Positions 26,521-35,563 are shown, counted from the first letter of the stretch. The stretch: 64,000 bases of DNA from Candidatus Accumulibacter necessarius (GCA_017302435.1 JAFLDL010000003.1:62001-126000); one strand, 5' to 3'. Translations and numbers: made by a program. The notes: generated by a model not told the origin, from the letters alone.

Positions 26521-26657
26521 TGGCGTCGATAGCGTGGCGTTCAGTTGGCGGACGATTGGACGATCGGGTCGGGGTCGGACCTGCTTGAATCGAGCCTCTG
26601 CTCGAGGCCCGATTGAGGCAGGCCCCCGCGCCTTGCGGTGCGGGGGAGGTGGGCGAA

Positions 26658-28352
26658 TCAGCTCAGCAACCAGACTTCGGACAGGTACTTCCAGTTGACG
26701 AAGTAGTAGAGGACGAAGCAGACGAAGAGCAGCAGCGCCAGGACGACGGTGCCCGGAACGCCGACGTGGTCGCTGCCGTGCGCCACGGCCGAAGCCGCCT
26801 GCGTGCTGGGCGGGATCGGCGTCGGCCGGTCGGAGACCTTGCCGCCGTCAAGCTTCTTGCCGAACAGCAGCGAGCCGACGACGAGCAGGATCCACAGGCC
26901 GCCGCCAATCACCGCGATGACACCGAAGATGCCGGTCAGACCCATCATCAGGTAGGCGGCACCCGGCCATTCATATTGGAACGGCGCGCCGGAGAAGGCC
27001 ATGTCCCAGTGCCGGCGGGAAACGCCCAGCGTGCCGGCGCCCATCATCACCAGGCCGAGCACCGACATGCTGATGCCGAACAGGTAGGGCTGGATCTGGC
27101 AGAGCTTCGGCAGGATCATCTCGCGCCGGAAGAGCACCGGCACCAGCAGGTAGGTGATCGCCATGAAGGCCAGCGTGGTGCCGGTGACGACCGTCGTGTG
27201 GAAGTGACCAGGAACGTAGAAGGTGTTGTGCATCAGCATGTTGATCTGCTCGGTCCCGAGCACGACGCCTGAGATGCCGCCGAGGAAGCCAAAGCTGACC
27301 AGCGAGATGAACATGCCGGAGAACACCGGGTTGCCCCAGGGCGCCTTGCGCAGCCATTCGAAGAGGCCGTTGGTGTAGCCCTTGCGCCGCTGCGCGGCTT
27401 CGATCGCACCGGGAACCGTGAAGCCGTGGATCATCGACGCCATGACCGCGAAGTACATGAAATAGGAGGTGTTCAGCACCTTCCACTCGGCGCTCATGCC
27501 CGGGTCGGAGAGCAGGTGGTGCGCGCTTGCCAGTTGCAGGAAGAGGATGTAGAGCAGGAAGGCGAAGCGCGACACCTTTTCGGACAGCGGCTTGGCGCCG
27601 AAGATCACGGCGGCGGTCAGGTACCAGACCGAGACGTGCGCCGCGACGTTGATCTGCTGCGACGAATGCCCCAGTCCCCACCAGACCATGCGGTACAACT
27701 GCGCGTCGATTTCCTTGATCAGGCCGACCGACCAGAAGAAGGTCGGGATCAGGATGCCGGCGCCGGCGAGAATGGTGAAGGTGGCGATGATCGCCGCGGT
27801 CAGTGCGCCGAAGCTAACCAGCGGCAGCGAGCCCTGATAGGTCTTGTCCTTCTTGGCGACGACCAGCGTGCCGAAGAAGACAGCGGTGCCGAGCAGTGCA
27901 CCGACGGCGACCAGGATGATGCCAAGGTAGAAGTGCCACGCTGCCTGCATCGGCACATAGGAGGTGAACATCACGCTCGACTCACCCTGGAAGATGGCGA
28001 CATTGGTCATGATGCCGCCGACGACCATCAGCCAGAAGCCGAGCCAGGCGATCTTCGGTGTGGCCAGCCGGCATCTGAGCAGGGTCGATGAGGCGAAGTA
28101 GAGCACGGCCATTTCAAAAAACAGGATCCACAGGATCAGCATGTCGATGCCGTGGGCGGTGAGGATCAGGTAGAACTGGTCTGCCGGCAGCAGCTTGATT
28201 GCCGGCCAGCGGGTGAGGATCACCAGCAGGGCGGTGATGCCGCCGACCAGCAGCCAGAGGACGCCGGCGACGGCGTTCCAGCGCATCAGCTTCTCGGCCT
28301 GATCCTCGAATTGCAGTCCGGAGACGGGACAGGTGCGGTAAGTCGTTGCCAT
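26658..28352 (-). CDS. Heme-copper enzyme subunit I lacking the active-site Tyr, possible sNOR-type NO reductase
   Basis: A 564-residue subunit with about twelve or more helices. Heme ligands: His67 (TAHGIDM), His383 and His385 (VPGHFHTTV). CuB ligands: His229 (WWGLGHSSQQ) and His278-His279 (ASAHHLLSDPG). These resemble B-family (ba3-like) oxidases. In O2-reducing A- and B-family enzymes the residue four after the first CuB His is the cross-linked Tyr; here it is Gln233. The proton-channel residues of A-type enzymes are not evident. The cluster of CuA subunit, subunit I and SenC, with an FNR/DNR box upstream, recalls the norSY-senC nitric oxide reductase genes of nitrifiers. I favour an sNOR-type NO reductase, but an unusual oxidase is not excluded. 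Confidence 0.85.
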   Translation of the reverse strand: MATTYRTCPVSGLQFEDQAEKLMRWNAVAGVLWLLVGGITALLVILTRWPAIKLLPADQFYLILTAHGIDMLILWILFFEMAVLYFASSTLLRCRLATPKIAWLGFWLMVVGGIMTNVAIFQGESSVMFTSYVPMQAAWHFYLGIILVAVGALLGTAVFFGTLVVAKKDKTYQGSLPLVSFGALTAAIIATFTILAGAGILIPTFFWSVGLIKEIDAQLYRMVWWGLGHSSQQINVAAHVSVWYLTAAVIFGAKPLSEKVSRFAFLLYILFLQLASAHHLLSDPGMSAEWKVLNTSYFMYFAVMASMIHGFTVPGAIEAAQRRKGYTNGLFEWLRKAPWGNPVFSGMFISLVSFGFLGGISGVVLGTEQINMLMHNTFYVPGHFHTTVVTGTTLAFMAITYLLVPVLFRREMILPKLCQIQPYLFGISMSVLGLVMMGAGTLGVSRRHWDMAFSGAPFQYEWPGAAYLMMGLTGIFGVIAVIGGGLWILLVVGSLLFGKKLDGGKVSDRPTPIPPSTQAASAVAHGSDHVGVPGTVVLALLLFVCFVLYYFVNWKYLSEVWLLS

Positions 28353-28366
28353 CTATCGATTCCCCC

Positions 28367-28915
28367 TTATTTCACGTAGATACGGCCAAGCATCGAGTGG
28401 TGGCCGATGCCGCAGTATTCGTTGCAGACGATCGCGTAAGTGCCTTTCTTGGTCGGGGTCATCTTGACGACATGCTCATAGCCAGGAATTACCTGGATAT
28501 TTATGTTGACCGGCTGGAGCGAGAATCCGTGGTTGTAATCCATCGACGACAGGTGGATCCTGTAGGTCTGACCCTCCTCGAGTTCGAGGATCGGGTACCA
28601 GTTCCACAGGCGGGCGATCAGGTATCCCGCGCCACCGGCCGGAACCTTGGCAACCGGGATTTCCTCGCCATTGAGGCCGATTTCGGTGCGGATGGTGTTT
28701 TCGGCGATGAATTTCTCCGCCTTGGCAGCGAACATCTCCGGGGTCGTCTTGTAGGCCTCGTTGGAGAGGTTCTGCTTACCGTAGACGTGCCAGTAAATCA
28801 TCATCACGAACATCACCATCCCCCAGACGAAGGCGATCGCGATCCACGCCCATTCGACCTTGTCGATCGGTTGCTTCCACCAGAGCCGATCAGACGGCGG
28901 CAGAATTGCACTCAT
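28367..28915 (-). CDS. CuA-containing subunit II of the heme-copper enzyme
   Basis: A 182-residue protein with one N-terminal membrane helix (about 23-42) and a periplasmic cupredoxin domain. The CuA site is complete: His129 (YNHGF) and CNEYCGIGHHSM with Cys164, Glu166, Cys168, His172 and Met175. It receives electrons from a periplasmic donor such as cytochrome c. It begins 30 bases after the small subunit gene and ends 14 bases before subunit I. The short length and single helix fit B-family or sNOR partners rather than mitochondrial-type CoxB. Confidence 0.93.
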   Translation of the reverse strand: MSAILPPSDRLWWKQPIDKVEWAWIAIAFVWGMVMFVMMIYWHVYGKQNLSNEAYKTTPEMFAAKAEKFIAENTIRTEIGLNGEEIPVAKVPAGGAGYLIARLWNWYPILELEEGQTYRIHLSSMDYNHGFSLQPVNINIQVIPGYEHVVKMTPTKKGTYAIVCNEYCGIGHHSMLGRIYVK

Positions 28916-28945
28916 ATTTGTCTCTCCCTGATGTGGCTGATTGGC

Positions 28946-29095
28946 TTACCTGGCGACCGGCGTATTCATGATGTCGATGATGCCCCACAGGATGTAGAGC
29001 AGCCCCGGTGACGCCACGCCGAGGAAGAGAAGCAGGAAGTGGTTGTCCAGCAGTCGCTGCATGAACGGGATGTCGTCATCGTTGTTGTCGGCCAT
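28946..29095 (-). CDS. Small single-helix subunit upstream of the CuA subunit
   Basis: A 49-residue protein (MADNNDDDIPFMQRLLDNHF...) with GGAGGAAA upstream. One transmembrane helix (about 20-42). It is the first gene of the heme-copper run, 30 bases before subunit II. Small single-helix subunits are common at this position in ba3-like clusters; no motif identifies it further. Confidence 0.75.
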   Translation of the reverse strand: MADNNDDDIPFMQRLLDNHFLLLFLGVASPGLLYILWGIIDIMNTPVAR

Positions 29096-29190
29096 TTGTG
29101 TTTCCTCCAGATCACTGATTGGCGCTCTCGGCGCGTGGCAAGTTGCGGAAAAACCCGAATTCCTTGGCCCGTCGAGGCACAATTGCGGGA

Positions 29191-29196
29191 AGAATA
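29191..29196 (-). promoter_or_regulatory. Candidate -10 element of the heme-copper cluster promoter
   Basis: TATTCT on the minus strand, about 95 bases before the first small gene. If used, transcription would begin near 29184, placing the FNR/DNR-like box at about -42, the class II activator position. Confidence 0.45.
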
Positions 29197-29219
29197 CCGG
29201 CAGGCGGCAGGCAATTGAT

Positions 29220-29233
29220 TTGATTCACGTCAA
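29220..29233. promoter_or_regulatory. FNR/DNR-type binding site
   Basis: TTGATTCACGTCAA matches TTGAT-N4-ATCAA with one mismatch. It lies between the divergent heme-copper cluster and ctaA. Spacing suits the minus-strand promoter; there is no AT-rich -10 at the matching place for ctaA. FNR/ANR senses low oxygen and DNR/NNR senses NO. Confidence 0.6.
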
Positions 29234-29347
29234 GAACGGGGAAACCCGGCAGATGGTGGCAAGGCCAGCAAACATCGGCATTGCAGGCTTGTGGCTGCGG
29301 CCATTGGTCGCACTCAGAGTGGCCTTCGGTGCGCCCGGCAAAGGGCC

Positions 29348-29353
29348 TATAAT
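29348..29353 (+). promoter_or_regulatory. -10 hexamer of the ctaA promoter
   Basis: A perfect TATAAT 39 bases before the ctaA ATG in otherwise GC-rich sequence. No good TTGACA lies 16-18 bases upstream, so activation or a weak -35 is implied. Confidence 0.5.
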
Positions 29354-29391
29354 TCGCGCCTTCTTCCCTTTTCAGCTCCACGGTCCCCATC

Positions 29392-30441
29392 ATGGATAAA
29401 GTCGCTCGCCGACAGGTTGCGCTCTGGCTATTGATCTGCAGTGCCATGGTCTTCGCCATTCTGGTGGTCGGTGGCGTCACTCGCCTGACCCATTCCGGCT
29501 TGTCGATCGTCGAATGGCAGCCGATTGTCGGTGTCATCCCGCCGCTCGATCAGGCGGAATGGGACGAGACCTTCGAGAAATACAAGAAGACACCGGAATA
29601 CCAGCAGGTCAATCACCAGATGACGCTCGACGAGTTCAAGGGGATCTTCTTCTGGGAGTACTGGCACCGACTTCTCGGGCGGCTGATCGGCGTCGTCTTC
29701 CTGCTGCCTTTCCTCTACTTCTGGCTGCGGGGCAAGATCGAACCGTCGCTCGTGCCGAAGCTGCTGGGGATCTTCATCCTCGGCGGGCTGCAGGGAGCGA
29801 TGGGCTGGTACATGGTCAAGAGCGGGCTCGTGGACGATCCGCGGGTCAGTCACTATCGCCTGACCGCGCATTTGTCGCTGGCTTTCCTGATCTTTGTCGC
29901 GATGTTCTGGGTGGCGCTCGGCCTGCTTGCCGAGAGAGCCCGTTCAGCTCACGAGGCGGGGTTGAGACAGTTGCAGCGCATTGGCTTCTGGCTGGCGATC
30001 CTGGTCGGTTACATGGTCGTCACAGGCGGCCTGGTCGCCGGCATTCGCGCCGGCAAGGCCTACAATACCTTTCCGCTGATGAACGGGCACCTGCTGCCGC
30101 CTGAGAGCTTCATCCTCGATCCGTGGTACCTCAATTTCTTCAACAACATGGCGCTGGTCCAGTTTGATCACCGCCTGGGAGCGTGGCTGCTGGCTTTTCT
30201 GTTGCCCTGGTTCTGGTGGAAAATCCGATCCGCCGCGGTGTCCAGTACGGCTCGCCTGGTGGCAACGCTGTTGCTGGTGGTGCTGTTCGTCCAGATTGGG
30301 CTCGGCATCGCCACGCTGCTGCTGGCCGTTCCCGTCGGTCTGGGTGCCGCGCATCAGGGAGGAGCCATGGTCGTGCTTGGTCTGCTGCTGTGGTTGAATC
30401 ATGAACTGCGGCTGGCGCCGGCCGCCGGCCGTACCACCTGA
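29392..30441 (+). CDS. ctaA: Heme A synthase, COX15/type 2 CtaA
   Basis: A 349-residue membrane protein with eight helices that oxidises heme O to heme A. All four heme-ligand His are visible: His92 (EYWHRLLG), His160 (LTAHLSLA), His260 (QFDHRLGA) and His321 (AAHQGG). The long first periplasmic loop with SIVEWQPIVGVIPPL and FKGIFFWEYWHR is the signature of the alphaproteobacterial and mitochondrial COX15 type, unlike the shorter Cys-pair type. Divergent from the heme-copper enzyme cluster and overlapping a second CtaA homologue by one base. Confidence 0.93.
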   Translation: MDKVARRQVALWLLICSAMVFAILVVGGVTRLTHSGLSIVEWQPIVGVIPPLDQAEWDETFEKYKKTPEYQQVNHQMTLDEFKGIFFWEYWHRLLGRLIGVVFLLPFLYFWLRGKIEPSLVPKLLGIFILGGLQGAMGWYMVKSGLVDDPRVSHYRLTAHLSLAFLIFVAMFWVALGLLAERARSAHEAGLRQLQRIGFWLAILVGYMVVTGGLVAGIRAGKAYNTFPLMNGHLLPPESFILDPWYLNFFNNMALVQFDHRLGAWLLAFLLPWFWWKIRSAAVSSTARLVATLLLVVLFVQIGLGIATLLLAVPVGLGAAHQGGAMVVLGLLLWLNHELRLAPAAGRTT

Positions 30442-31364
30442 TGGCAAGCGCCGGCCTGCGCTTGCGAACGATCCGGGCGACGGCGCTCCTGCTGACCGTA
30501 CTCTCGCTGATGGTCGTGTTGCTCAGCGCCTACCTTCGTCTTGACGGCGCCGGCCTCGGCTGTGCCGAGTGGCCCGCCTGTTACGGCAGGCTGCTGGCCA
30601 GCGAACCAGGGGAACTGCACTTCGGAGTTGTTCGCCTGCTGCATCGTGCGGTCGCTTCGATTTCTCTGCTGCTGGCCTGTGCCCTGGTCTGGCAGTGCTG
30701 GCACCGGCCGGCGATCGAGTCGGCAGCCGGTCCGGCGACGCTCCTCCTGTTGCTGATGCTGGCGCTCTCCGCACTCGGCATCTGGAGTTCGGATCCGAGG
30801 CTGACCCTGGTCGGGTTTCTGAACATCATGGGTGGCCTCGGTCTGGTCACCTTCTCCTGGCGAGTGGTGCTGGCCAGTAGTCCTGGGTCGATGCTGCAAA
30901 GTCCGGCCGCGCCGACGCTGGCGCTGCGCCTGGGAGCGGCCGCGCTGTCGGTTACCGTGGTCCTGGGTGCCCTGATTGGCGCCAGCTACTCGGCGCTCGC
31001 CTGCGCTTCGTTTCCCGATTGCGGCGGCAGCTGGTGGCCAGGCGCGGACGACTGGGCAGCGCTAAGGCCCTTCTCGGTCCTCACTGCCACACCAGCCGCA
31101 GGCGACCCGGGCGGCGCCACCCTGCATCTGCTGCACCGTTACAGCGCTCTTGCCACGCTCCTCGTGCTGGGTGCGGCGGGAGTGCAAGCGCTGGCTGACG
31201 AAGAGCGGCAGCGGGCGGCCAGGATGCTGCTGGTCCTGCTGGCAGCCCAAATCGCCCTCGGCAGCCTGACGGTGCTCAGCGGCTTTTCTCTGTGGCTGGC
31301 CATCAGCCATCACCTCGTTGCGGCAGCGCTACTGGCCACCGTTGCAACGCTGCTCAGACGGTAA
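30441..31364 (+). CDS. Second CtaA/COX15-family protein, Cys-pair type, one heme ligand lost
   Basis: A 307-residue membrane protein starting in a TGATG overlap with ctaA. Cys pairs are GLGCAEWPACYG (Cys41, Cys47) and CASFPDC (Cys188, Cys194), typical of the short bacterial type. Three of four heme-ligand His are in place: His68 (LLHRAVA), His232 (HLLHRYS) and one of His290/His291 (ISHH). The fourth position, normally in TAHLLGGL, reads FLNIMGGL with Asn128. It may be an accessory or one-heme variant working with the upstream enzyme. Confidence 0.85.
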   Translation: MASAGLRLRTIRATALLLTVLSLMVVLLSAYLRLDGAGLGCAEWPACYGRLLASEPGELHFGVVRLLHRAVASISLLLACALVWQCWHRPAIESAAGPATLLLLLMLALSALGIWSSDPRLTLVGFLNIMGGLGLVTFSWRVVLASSPGSMLQSPAAPTLALRLGAAALSVTVVLGALIGASYSALACASFPDCGGSWWPGADDWAALRPFSVLTATPAAGDPGGATLHLLHRYSALATLLVLGAAGVQALADEERQRAARMLLVLLAAQIALGSLTVLSGFSLWLAISHHLVAAALLATVATLLRR

Positions 31365-31443
31365 TCGGTCGACCAACAAGCTTCCCGCCGCGGCATGACC
31401 CAGTGCCAGCAGGCCTGACGGTCTCGCCTGTCCGGCTGCCAGC

Positions 31444-31794
31444 CTATACCGAGAACGACGACCCGCAGCCGCAGGTCGAGGACGCGTTCGGGTTCTTGAT
31501 CACGAACTGCGAGCCCTCCAGCCCCTCGGTGTAATCGATTTCGGCACCCACCAGGTACTGATAGCTCATCGGGTCGACCAGCAAGGTCACCCCGTCCTTC
31601 TGCAGGGCGGTGTCGTCGTCGTTGGCCACCTCGTCAAAGGTAAAGCCATACTGGAAACCGGAGCAGCCGCCGCCGGTAACAAACACGCGCAGTTTCAGGT
31701 CCGGGTTCCCTTCTTCCTCGATCAACTCTTTCACCTTGCCGGCGGCACTATCGGTGAAAACAAACGGCATCGGCATTTCGGTTGCTACATTCAT
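31444..31794 (-). CDS. erpA: Iron-sulphur cluster insertion protein ErpA
   Basis: A 116-residue A-type carrier from MNVATE, with GGAG nine bases upstream; the ATG five codons earlier has no such site. The three conserved Cys are in [11 protein letters not shown] and the C-terminal TCGCGSSF. It delivers Fe-S clusters to apo-enzymes. The nearest genes in the same direction are argC, rpsI and rplM upstream, a grouping seen in betaproteobacteria. Confidence 0.93.
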   Translation of the reverse strand: MNVATEMPMPFVFTDSAAGKVKELIEEEGNPDLKLRVFVTGGGCSGFQYGFTFDEVANDDDTALQKDGVTLLVDPMSYQYLVGAEIDYTEGLEGSQFVIKNPNASSTCGCGSSFSV

Positions 31795-32237
31795 TACGCT
31801 ATTCTCCAAAATCTGTGGTTAGAGCCTTTTCCAGGCGGGGCCGGTTATCGGCAGTTGGTCGCAATTCACCGATTTCGGCGCCCGTTGCGTCGACCACTGC
31901 CGTTCACCGCGGACTCTCACTGCTACATCCCAACGGGGCAATATTCAACCAGGATTTCGACACACGTATTCAAGAGGAGTTCCAAAATCCGCTTGCCGCT
32001 ACTCCGAGCAATAACCGCGTGCGTGACGAGCAGATGCTCTTTCGTCTCCAGCAGCGACGGTTGTCGACGACCGATACACTCGATTCCTCATTGATGTTCC
32101 GGCAGCCAGGCAACAAAGATCGGATCTCTCTTTTCAACCGGTGACGAGCGCGTGATGATAGCACCGATGGCAGCCGGCAGTTCCTCGACGCCAAAGCTCC
32201 GGCGCATCGCCAGAGCACGGTCGAGGGCCTGTCAGGG
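31795..32237. other. Gene-poor interval between argC and erpA
   Basis: About 440 bases with lower GC than the flanking genes. A plus-strand open frame of up to 120 residues (31782-32144) has no ribosome-binding site and no recognisable domain, and it overlaps the start of erpA. I do not call it a gene. Confidence 0.4.
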
Positions 32238-33266
32238 TCAGGGAAGGACCGCGAGTTGCCACAGACCTTCGCTCTCGGGCAGGCCAAACATGATGTTGAG
32301 GTTCTGCACCGCCTGGCCAGCAGCGCCTTTCACCAGGTTGTCGATCACCGAAAGCACCACCACCACGTCACTTCCCTGCGGGCGGTGCACTGCGATGCGA
32401 CAGGTATTGGCCGCTCGCACCGAGCGCGTATCGGGATGCGAGCCGGGCGGCAGGACATCGACAAACGGTTCTCTCCGGTAACGCTCCTCGAACAGCGCCT
32501 GGAAATCCGCCGCACGCTTGATGCGCGCGTAGAGCGTTGCATGAATGCCGCGGATCATGGGCGTCAGGTGTGGTACGAAGGTCAAGCCGACGGGGCTGCC
32601 GGCCATTCTCGACAAGCCCTGCCGGATTTCCGGCAGATGTCGGTGTCCGGGGACGGCATAGGCCTTGAAATTGTCGGCTGCTTCCGAGAAAAGCGCCGGG
32701 ATCTCGGCCTTTCGTCCGGCACCGGAGACGCCCGACTTGGCGTCCGCCACGAGATGGTCCAGCTCCACCAGGCCGGCCTCAAGCAGTGGCATGAAGCCCA
32801 GTTGCACTGCCGTCGGGTAACATCCCGGGTTGGCGACCAGATGGGCGTTGCGGATGGCTGCCCGGTCGTATTCCGGTAGTCCATAGACCGCCTTGGCCAC
32901 CCATTCCGGGCTGGCATGCTGCATTCCGTACCACTGGCTCCACTCCGCAACGTCGCTGATGCGGAAATCGGCGGCGAGGTCAATCACGCGAACGCCGGCG
33001 GCAAGCAGGGCCGGCGCCTGCTCCATCGCTATACCGTTGGGTGTGGCGAAGAACACCACATCGCAGGCCCTGAGATTGGCGCTCGCCGGATCCTCGAACT
33101 TCAGCTTCAGCCGCCCACGCAAGCTCGGAAACATGCTCGACACATCCGTGCCAGCATCCCCCCGCGAGGTGATGGCGACGATCTGCACTTCCGGGTGTTG
33201 CGCCAGCAGACGCAACAGTTCGACACCGGTGTAGCCAGTGCCTCCGACGATTCCGACTTTGATCAT
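32238..33266 (-). CDS. argC: N-acetyl-gamma-glutamyl-phosphate reductase
   Basis: A 342-residue enzyme of arginine synthesis, reducing N-acetylglutamyl phosphate to the semialdehyde. The NADP fold begins [21 protein letters not shown], and the catalytic Cys is in [10 protein letters not shown]. Other family motifs: [19 protein letters not shown] and [12 protein letters not shown]. The start has GGAGG upstream; a frame extending to 33494 crosses a terminator and is not used. It follows rpsI on the same strand. Confidence 0.96.
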   Translation of the reverse strand: MIKVGIVGGTGYTGVELLRLLAQHPEVQIVAITSRGDAGTDVSSMFPSLRGRLKLKFEDPASANLRACDVVFFATPNGIAMEQAPALLAAGVRVIDLAADFRISDVAEWSQWYGMQHASPEWVAKAVYGLPEYDRAAIRNAHLVANPGCYPTAVQLGFMPLLEAGLVELDHLVADAKSGVSGAGRKAEIPALFSEAADNFKAYAVPGHRHLPEIRQGLSRMAGSPVGLTFVPHLTPMIRGIHATLYARIKRAADFQALFEERYRREPFVDVLPPGSHPDTRSVRAANTCRIAVHRPQGSDVVVVLSVIDNLVKGAAGQAVQNLNIMFGLPESEGLWQLAVLP

Positions 33267-33313
33267 GAGAGCCTCCGCGTTGGCCTGTAATGATAGTCCC
33301 CGCCTCCCGAAAA

Positions 33314-33338
33314 CACAAAAACCGCCCAGGGGGCGGCT
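33314..33338 (-). terminator. Rho-independent terminator after rpsI
   Basis: On the minus strand, a GC stem formed by CCGCCC and GGGCGG (33322-33327 with 33331-33336) is followed by a run of T. It lies 27 bases after the rpsI stop and before argC, so argC must use its own promoter or read-through. Confidence 0.75.
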
Positions 33339-33363
33339 TCGTGCTGTGCGACCGGAGATCCGA

Positions 33364-33756
33364 TTAGCGCTTGGAGAACTGCTTGCGACGGCGTGCCTTG
33401 TGGAAACCCACCTTCTTGCGTTCCACTTCACGCGCATCGCGAGTGACAAAGCCTGCTTTCGAGAGTGTCGGTTTGAGCGCGACGTCGTAGGCAATCAGGG
33501 CTCTTGTGATACCGTGCCGGACAGCGCCAGCCTGCCCGGACTCACCGCCGCCAGCCACATTGACCAGAATGTCGAAGCCGGTCAACTGTTCGATCAGTTG
33601 CAACGGCTGCCGAACGATCATGCGCCCCGTCACGCGCGAAAAAAACTCGTCAACCGGTTTGCCGTTGACGACGAACTTGCCGTCGCCGCGCTTCATGAAG
33701 ACCCGTGCCACGGCGCTTTTCCGCCGACCCGTGCCGTAGAAGTAATTGTCAGCCAT
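33364..33756 (-). CDS. rpsI: 30S ribosomal protein S9
   Basis: A 130-residue S9. [16 protein letters not shown] at the N-terminus, [20 protein letters not shown] in the middle and the basic tail RREVERKK-type sequence ending [11 protein letters not shown], which reaches the ribosomal P site. It follows rplM by nine bases, the usual L13-S9 pair. Confidence 0.99.
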   Translation of the reverse strand: MADNYFYGTGRRKSAVARVFMKRGDGKFVVNGKPVDEFFSRVTGRMIVRQPLQLIEQLTGFDILVNVAGGGESGQAGAVRHGITRALIAYDVALKPTLSKAGFVTRDAREVERKKVGFHKARRRKQFSKR

Positions 33757-33765
33757 TGTGACCCC

Positions 33766-34194
33766 TTAAAGTTCCAGAACCTTCGGCTGCTGGGCAGCGT
33801 GCGGATGGGTTGCGCCGGCGTAGCACTTCATTTTCTTGAGCATGGCGTAACCGAGTGGTCCCTTGGGGAGCATGCCCTTGACCGCCTGTTCAAGGACTCG
33901 CCCCGGAAAACGCTGTTGCATCTTGGTGAAGTTGGTCTCGTAGATGCCCCCAGGATAGCCCGAATGGCGGTAGTACTTCTTGTCCTGAGCCTTGTTGCCG
34001 GTGACGCGCAACTTGTCGACATTGGTGACGATGATGTAGTCGCCGGTATCGACGTGCGGGGTGAACTCGGGCTTGTGTTTACCACGCAGGCGGCGAGCGA
34101 TTTCGGTCGCCAGGCGACCGAGCACCTTGTCGGTGCCATCAACAAGAAGCCATTCGCGCGTCACTTCGTGCGATTTGGCAGAGAAAGTCTTCAT
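33766..34194 (-). CDS. rplM: 50S ribosomal protein L13
   Basis: A 142-residue L13: [56 protein letters not shown] and [37 protein letters not shown] lies 10-12 bases upstream, and a strong promoter is 43 bases before the start. First gene of the rplM-rpsI operon. Confidence 0.99.
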   Translation of the reverse strand: MKTFSAKSHEVTREWLLVDGTDKVLGRLATEIARRLRGKHKPEFTPHVDTGDYIIVTNVDKLRVTGNKAQDKKYYRHSGYPGGIYETNFTKMQQRFPGRVLEQAVKGMLPKGPLGYAMLKKMKCYAGATHPHAAQQPKVLEL

Positions 34195-34236
34195 TAAAAG
34201 CGCCGTCCTTTTTTGCCTGATAACGGAAAGCCCAGC

Positions 34237-34266
34237 ATGTTATTGCAAGTCTGCAACACCTGTCAA
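34237..34266 (-). promoter_or_regulatory. Sigma-70 promoter for rplM-rpsI
   Basis: On the minus strand, a perfect TTGACA (34261-34266) and TAACAT (34237-34242) are separated by 18 bases. The strength fits a ribosomal protein operon. Confidence 0.75.
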
Positions 34267-34705
34267 TCGCTGTTTCGCCGTTTGCGGGTCAAAGACATCC
34301 TTGCGCGCCGAGCAGAGCCAGGCAAGTGTCCGTGGTCGGCAGCCGATGGTCCAAGTCCGACTGCTTGGCTGGGCTTGGGTCGACACGGGTAGACCAGGCA
34401 CGGTCAACAAGGAACTATCGGGAGCGCCTGGAAACTGAGGGCGAGCAATGATCGAAGAGCGTCGGTGTGAGTGGGGTTGGCCTCACGGAGGCAACTTCGG
34501 CTGGCGTTGGTGACGGAGCGAAAGCCGGGGTGGTGCCTTCGGCTTACCGAAGTGATAGTCTTCCCGCTTTTCGCATCACGAGGCCGGTGATGAACAAATT
34601 CTGGTTCCGGATCCGCACCATGTCAAAGGCGCCGTTGCTGGTTCCTTTGCGCGGCCCCAAAGCCGCGTGCGGCACGGCTGCCGCCCATCCGCAGGATACG
34701 TCATC
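34267..34705. other. Gene-poor interval between rplM promoter and yqhA-like gene
   Basis: About 440 bases. One 80-codon frame (34467-34709) has no domain and no ribosome-binding site. It contains short inverted repeats but no terminator with a T-tract. Confidence 0.4.
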
Positions 34706-35179
34706 GTGAGGCCGCTACTGAACGCCAGTCGTTTCCTGGTCCTTGCCGCGGTGCTCGGTTCCCTCCTGTCAGCGATGGCACTGTATGCCTACGGCCTTGT
34801 CGATACCGTCGTGGTCATCACGCGGACACTTACGGCCGGCGACGTCTCGACCAGGGGCGCGAAGGCCTTGATGCTCTACTTCATCGAGATCTTCGATCTG
34901 TTCCTGCTCGGCACCGTGATGCTGATCCTTGCTCTCGGCCTCTATGAGTTGTTCATCGACGCTGACTTTAAAGTGGCATCCCGCCTGCAGATCAACACCT
35001 TCGAGGATCTCAAGACCAGCCTGGTGACGGTGGTGATTGCCGTGATGGCGGTGACTTTGCTCGGCCAGATCATGTCCTGGAACGGCGAGACCTCGCTGTT
35101 CGACATTGGTGTGCCGGTGGCGCTGGTGATCGCAGCGCTGAACATTTACCTCTGGGTCGCGAAGGCCGCCAAGAAGTAG
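34706..35179 (+). CDS. YqhA/UPF0114-family membrane protein
   Basis: About 157 residues from a GTG with AGGA upstream; an in-frame GTG at 34667 is less likely. Three or four membrane helices. Family features: NASRFLVLAAVLGSLLSAMALYAYG, YFIEIFDLFLLGTVMLILALGLYELFI and a final SLFDIGVPVALVIAALNIYLW. The function of YqhA is not known. Confidence 0.85.
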   Translation: MRPLLNASRFLVLAAVLGSLLSAMALYAYGLVDTVVVITRTLTAGDVSTRGAKALMLYFIEIFDLFLLGTVMLILALGLYELFIDADFKVASRLQINTFEDLKTSLVTVVIAVMAVTLLGQIMSWNGETSLFDIGVPVALVIAALNIYLWVAKAAKK

Positions 35180-35563
35180 CGGTTCGCGGGCCGCTTCCGT
35201 GTCACGCTCGCCATTGGCGCGGCTGCCCTCGCTGCGCGCGGTTGCATGCTGGCCAGCCCTGATCGGCAGGGTGCTGCCATCCTGCCAGCAATGGTCTTCC
35301 CGCTTTCGGCAACACTTGTAATTGGATCCCTGATGGAAACTGACGTTGACCGGTGCCGCAGCGATCAAGGATAATCCCGCTTATGCCCTTGAAATTTCTG
35401 CCCTTTCGCTCGCGACTGCCAGTGATCTGGCCGCTTCATGCCATTCTGGTAAAGGACGACGCTCCATCCGCACCGGGTGGTTGCCTTCCGCGAGTTGGCG
35501 AAGGCGTTACGGGTGGCGGGCAGTTTTGGTGAGAAGATTCAATCAACCATCGACAGGATGCTC
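35180..35563. other. Interval without a recognisable gene
   Basis: About 380 bases between the YqhA-like gene and the SH3 protein gene. Only short, unsupported reading frames. Confidence 0.35.

Noticed and set aside
31782-32144. Plus-strand 120-residue open frame opposite erpA
   Set aside because: It overlaps the erpA start region, has no ribosome-binding site and no recognisable domain.
34467-34709. 80-residue plus-strand frame upstream of the YqhA-like gene
   Set aside because: No domain, no ribosome-binding site, and it runs into the start of the real gene.
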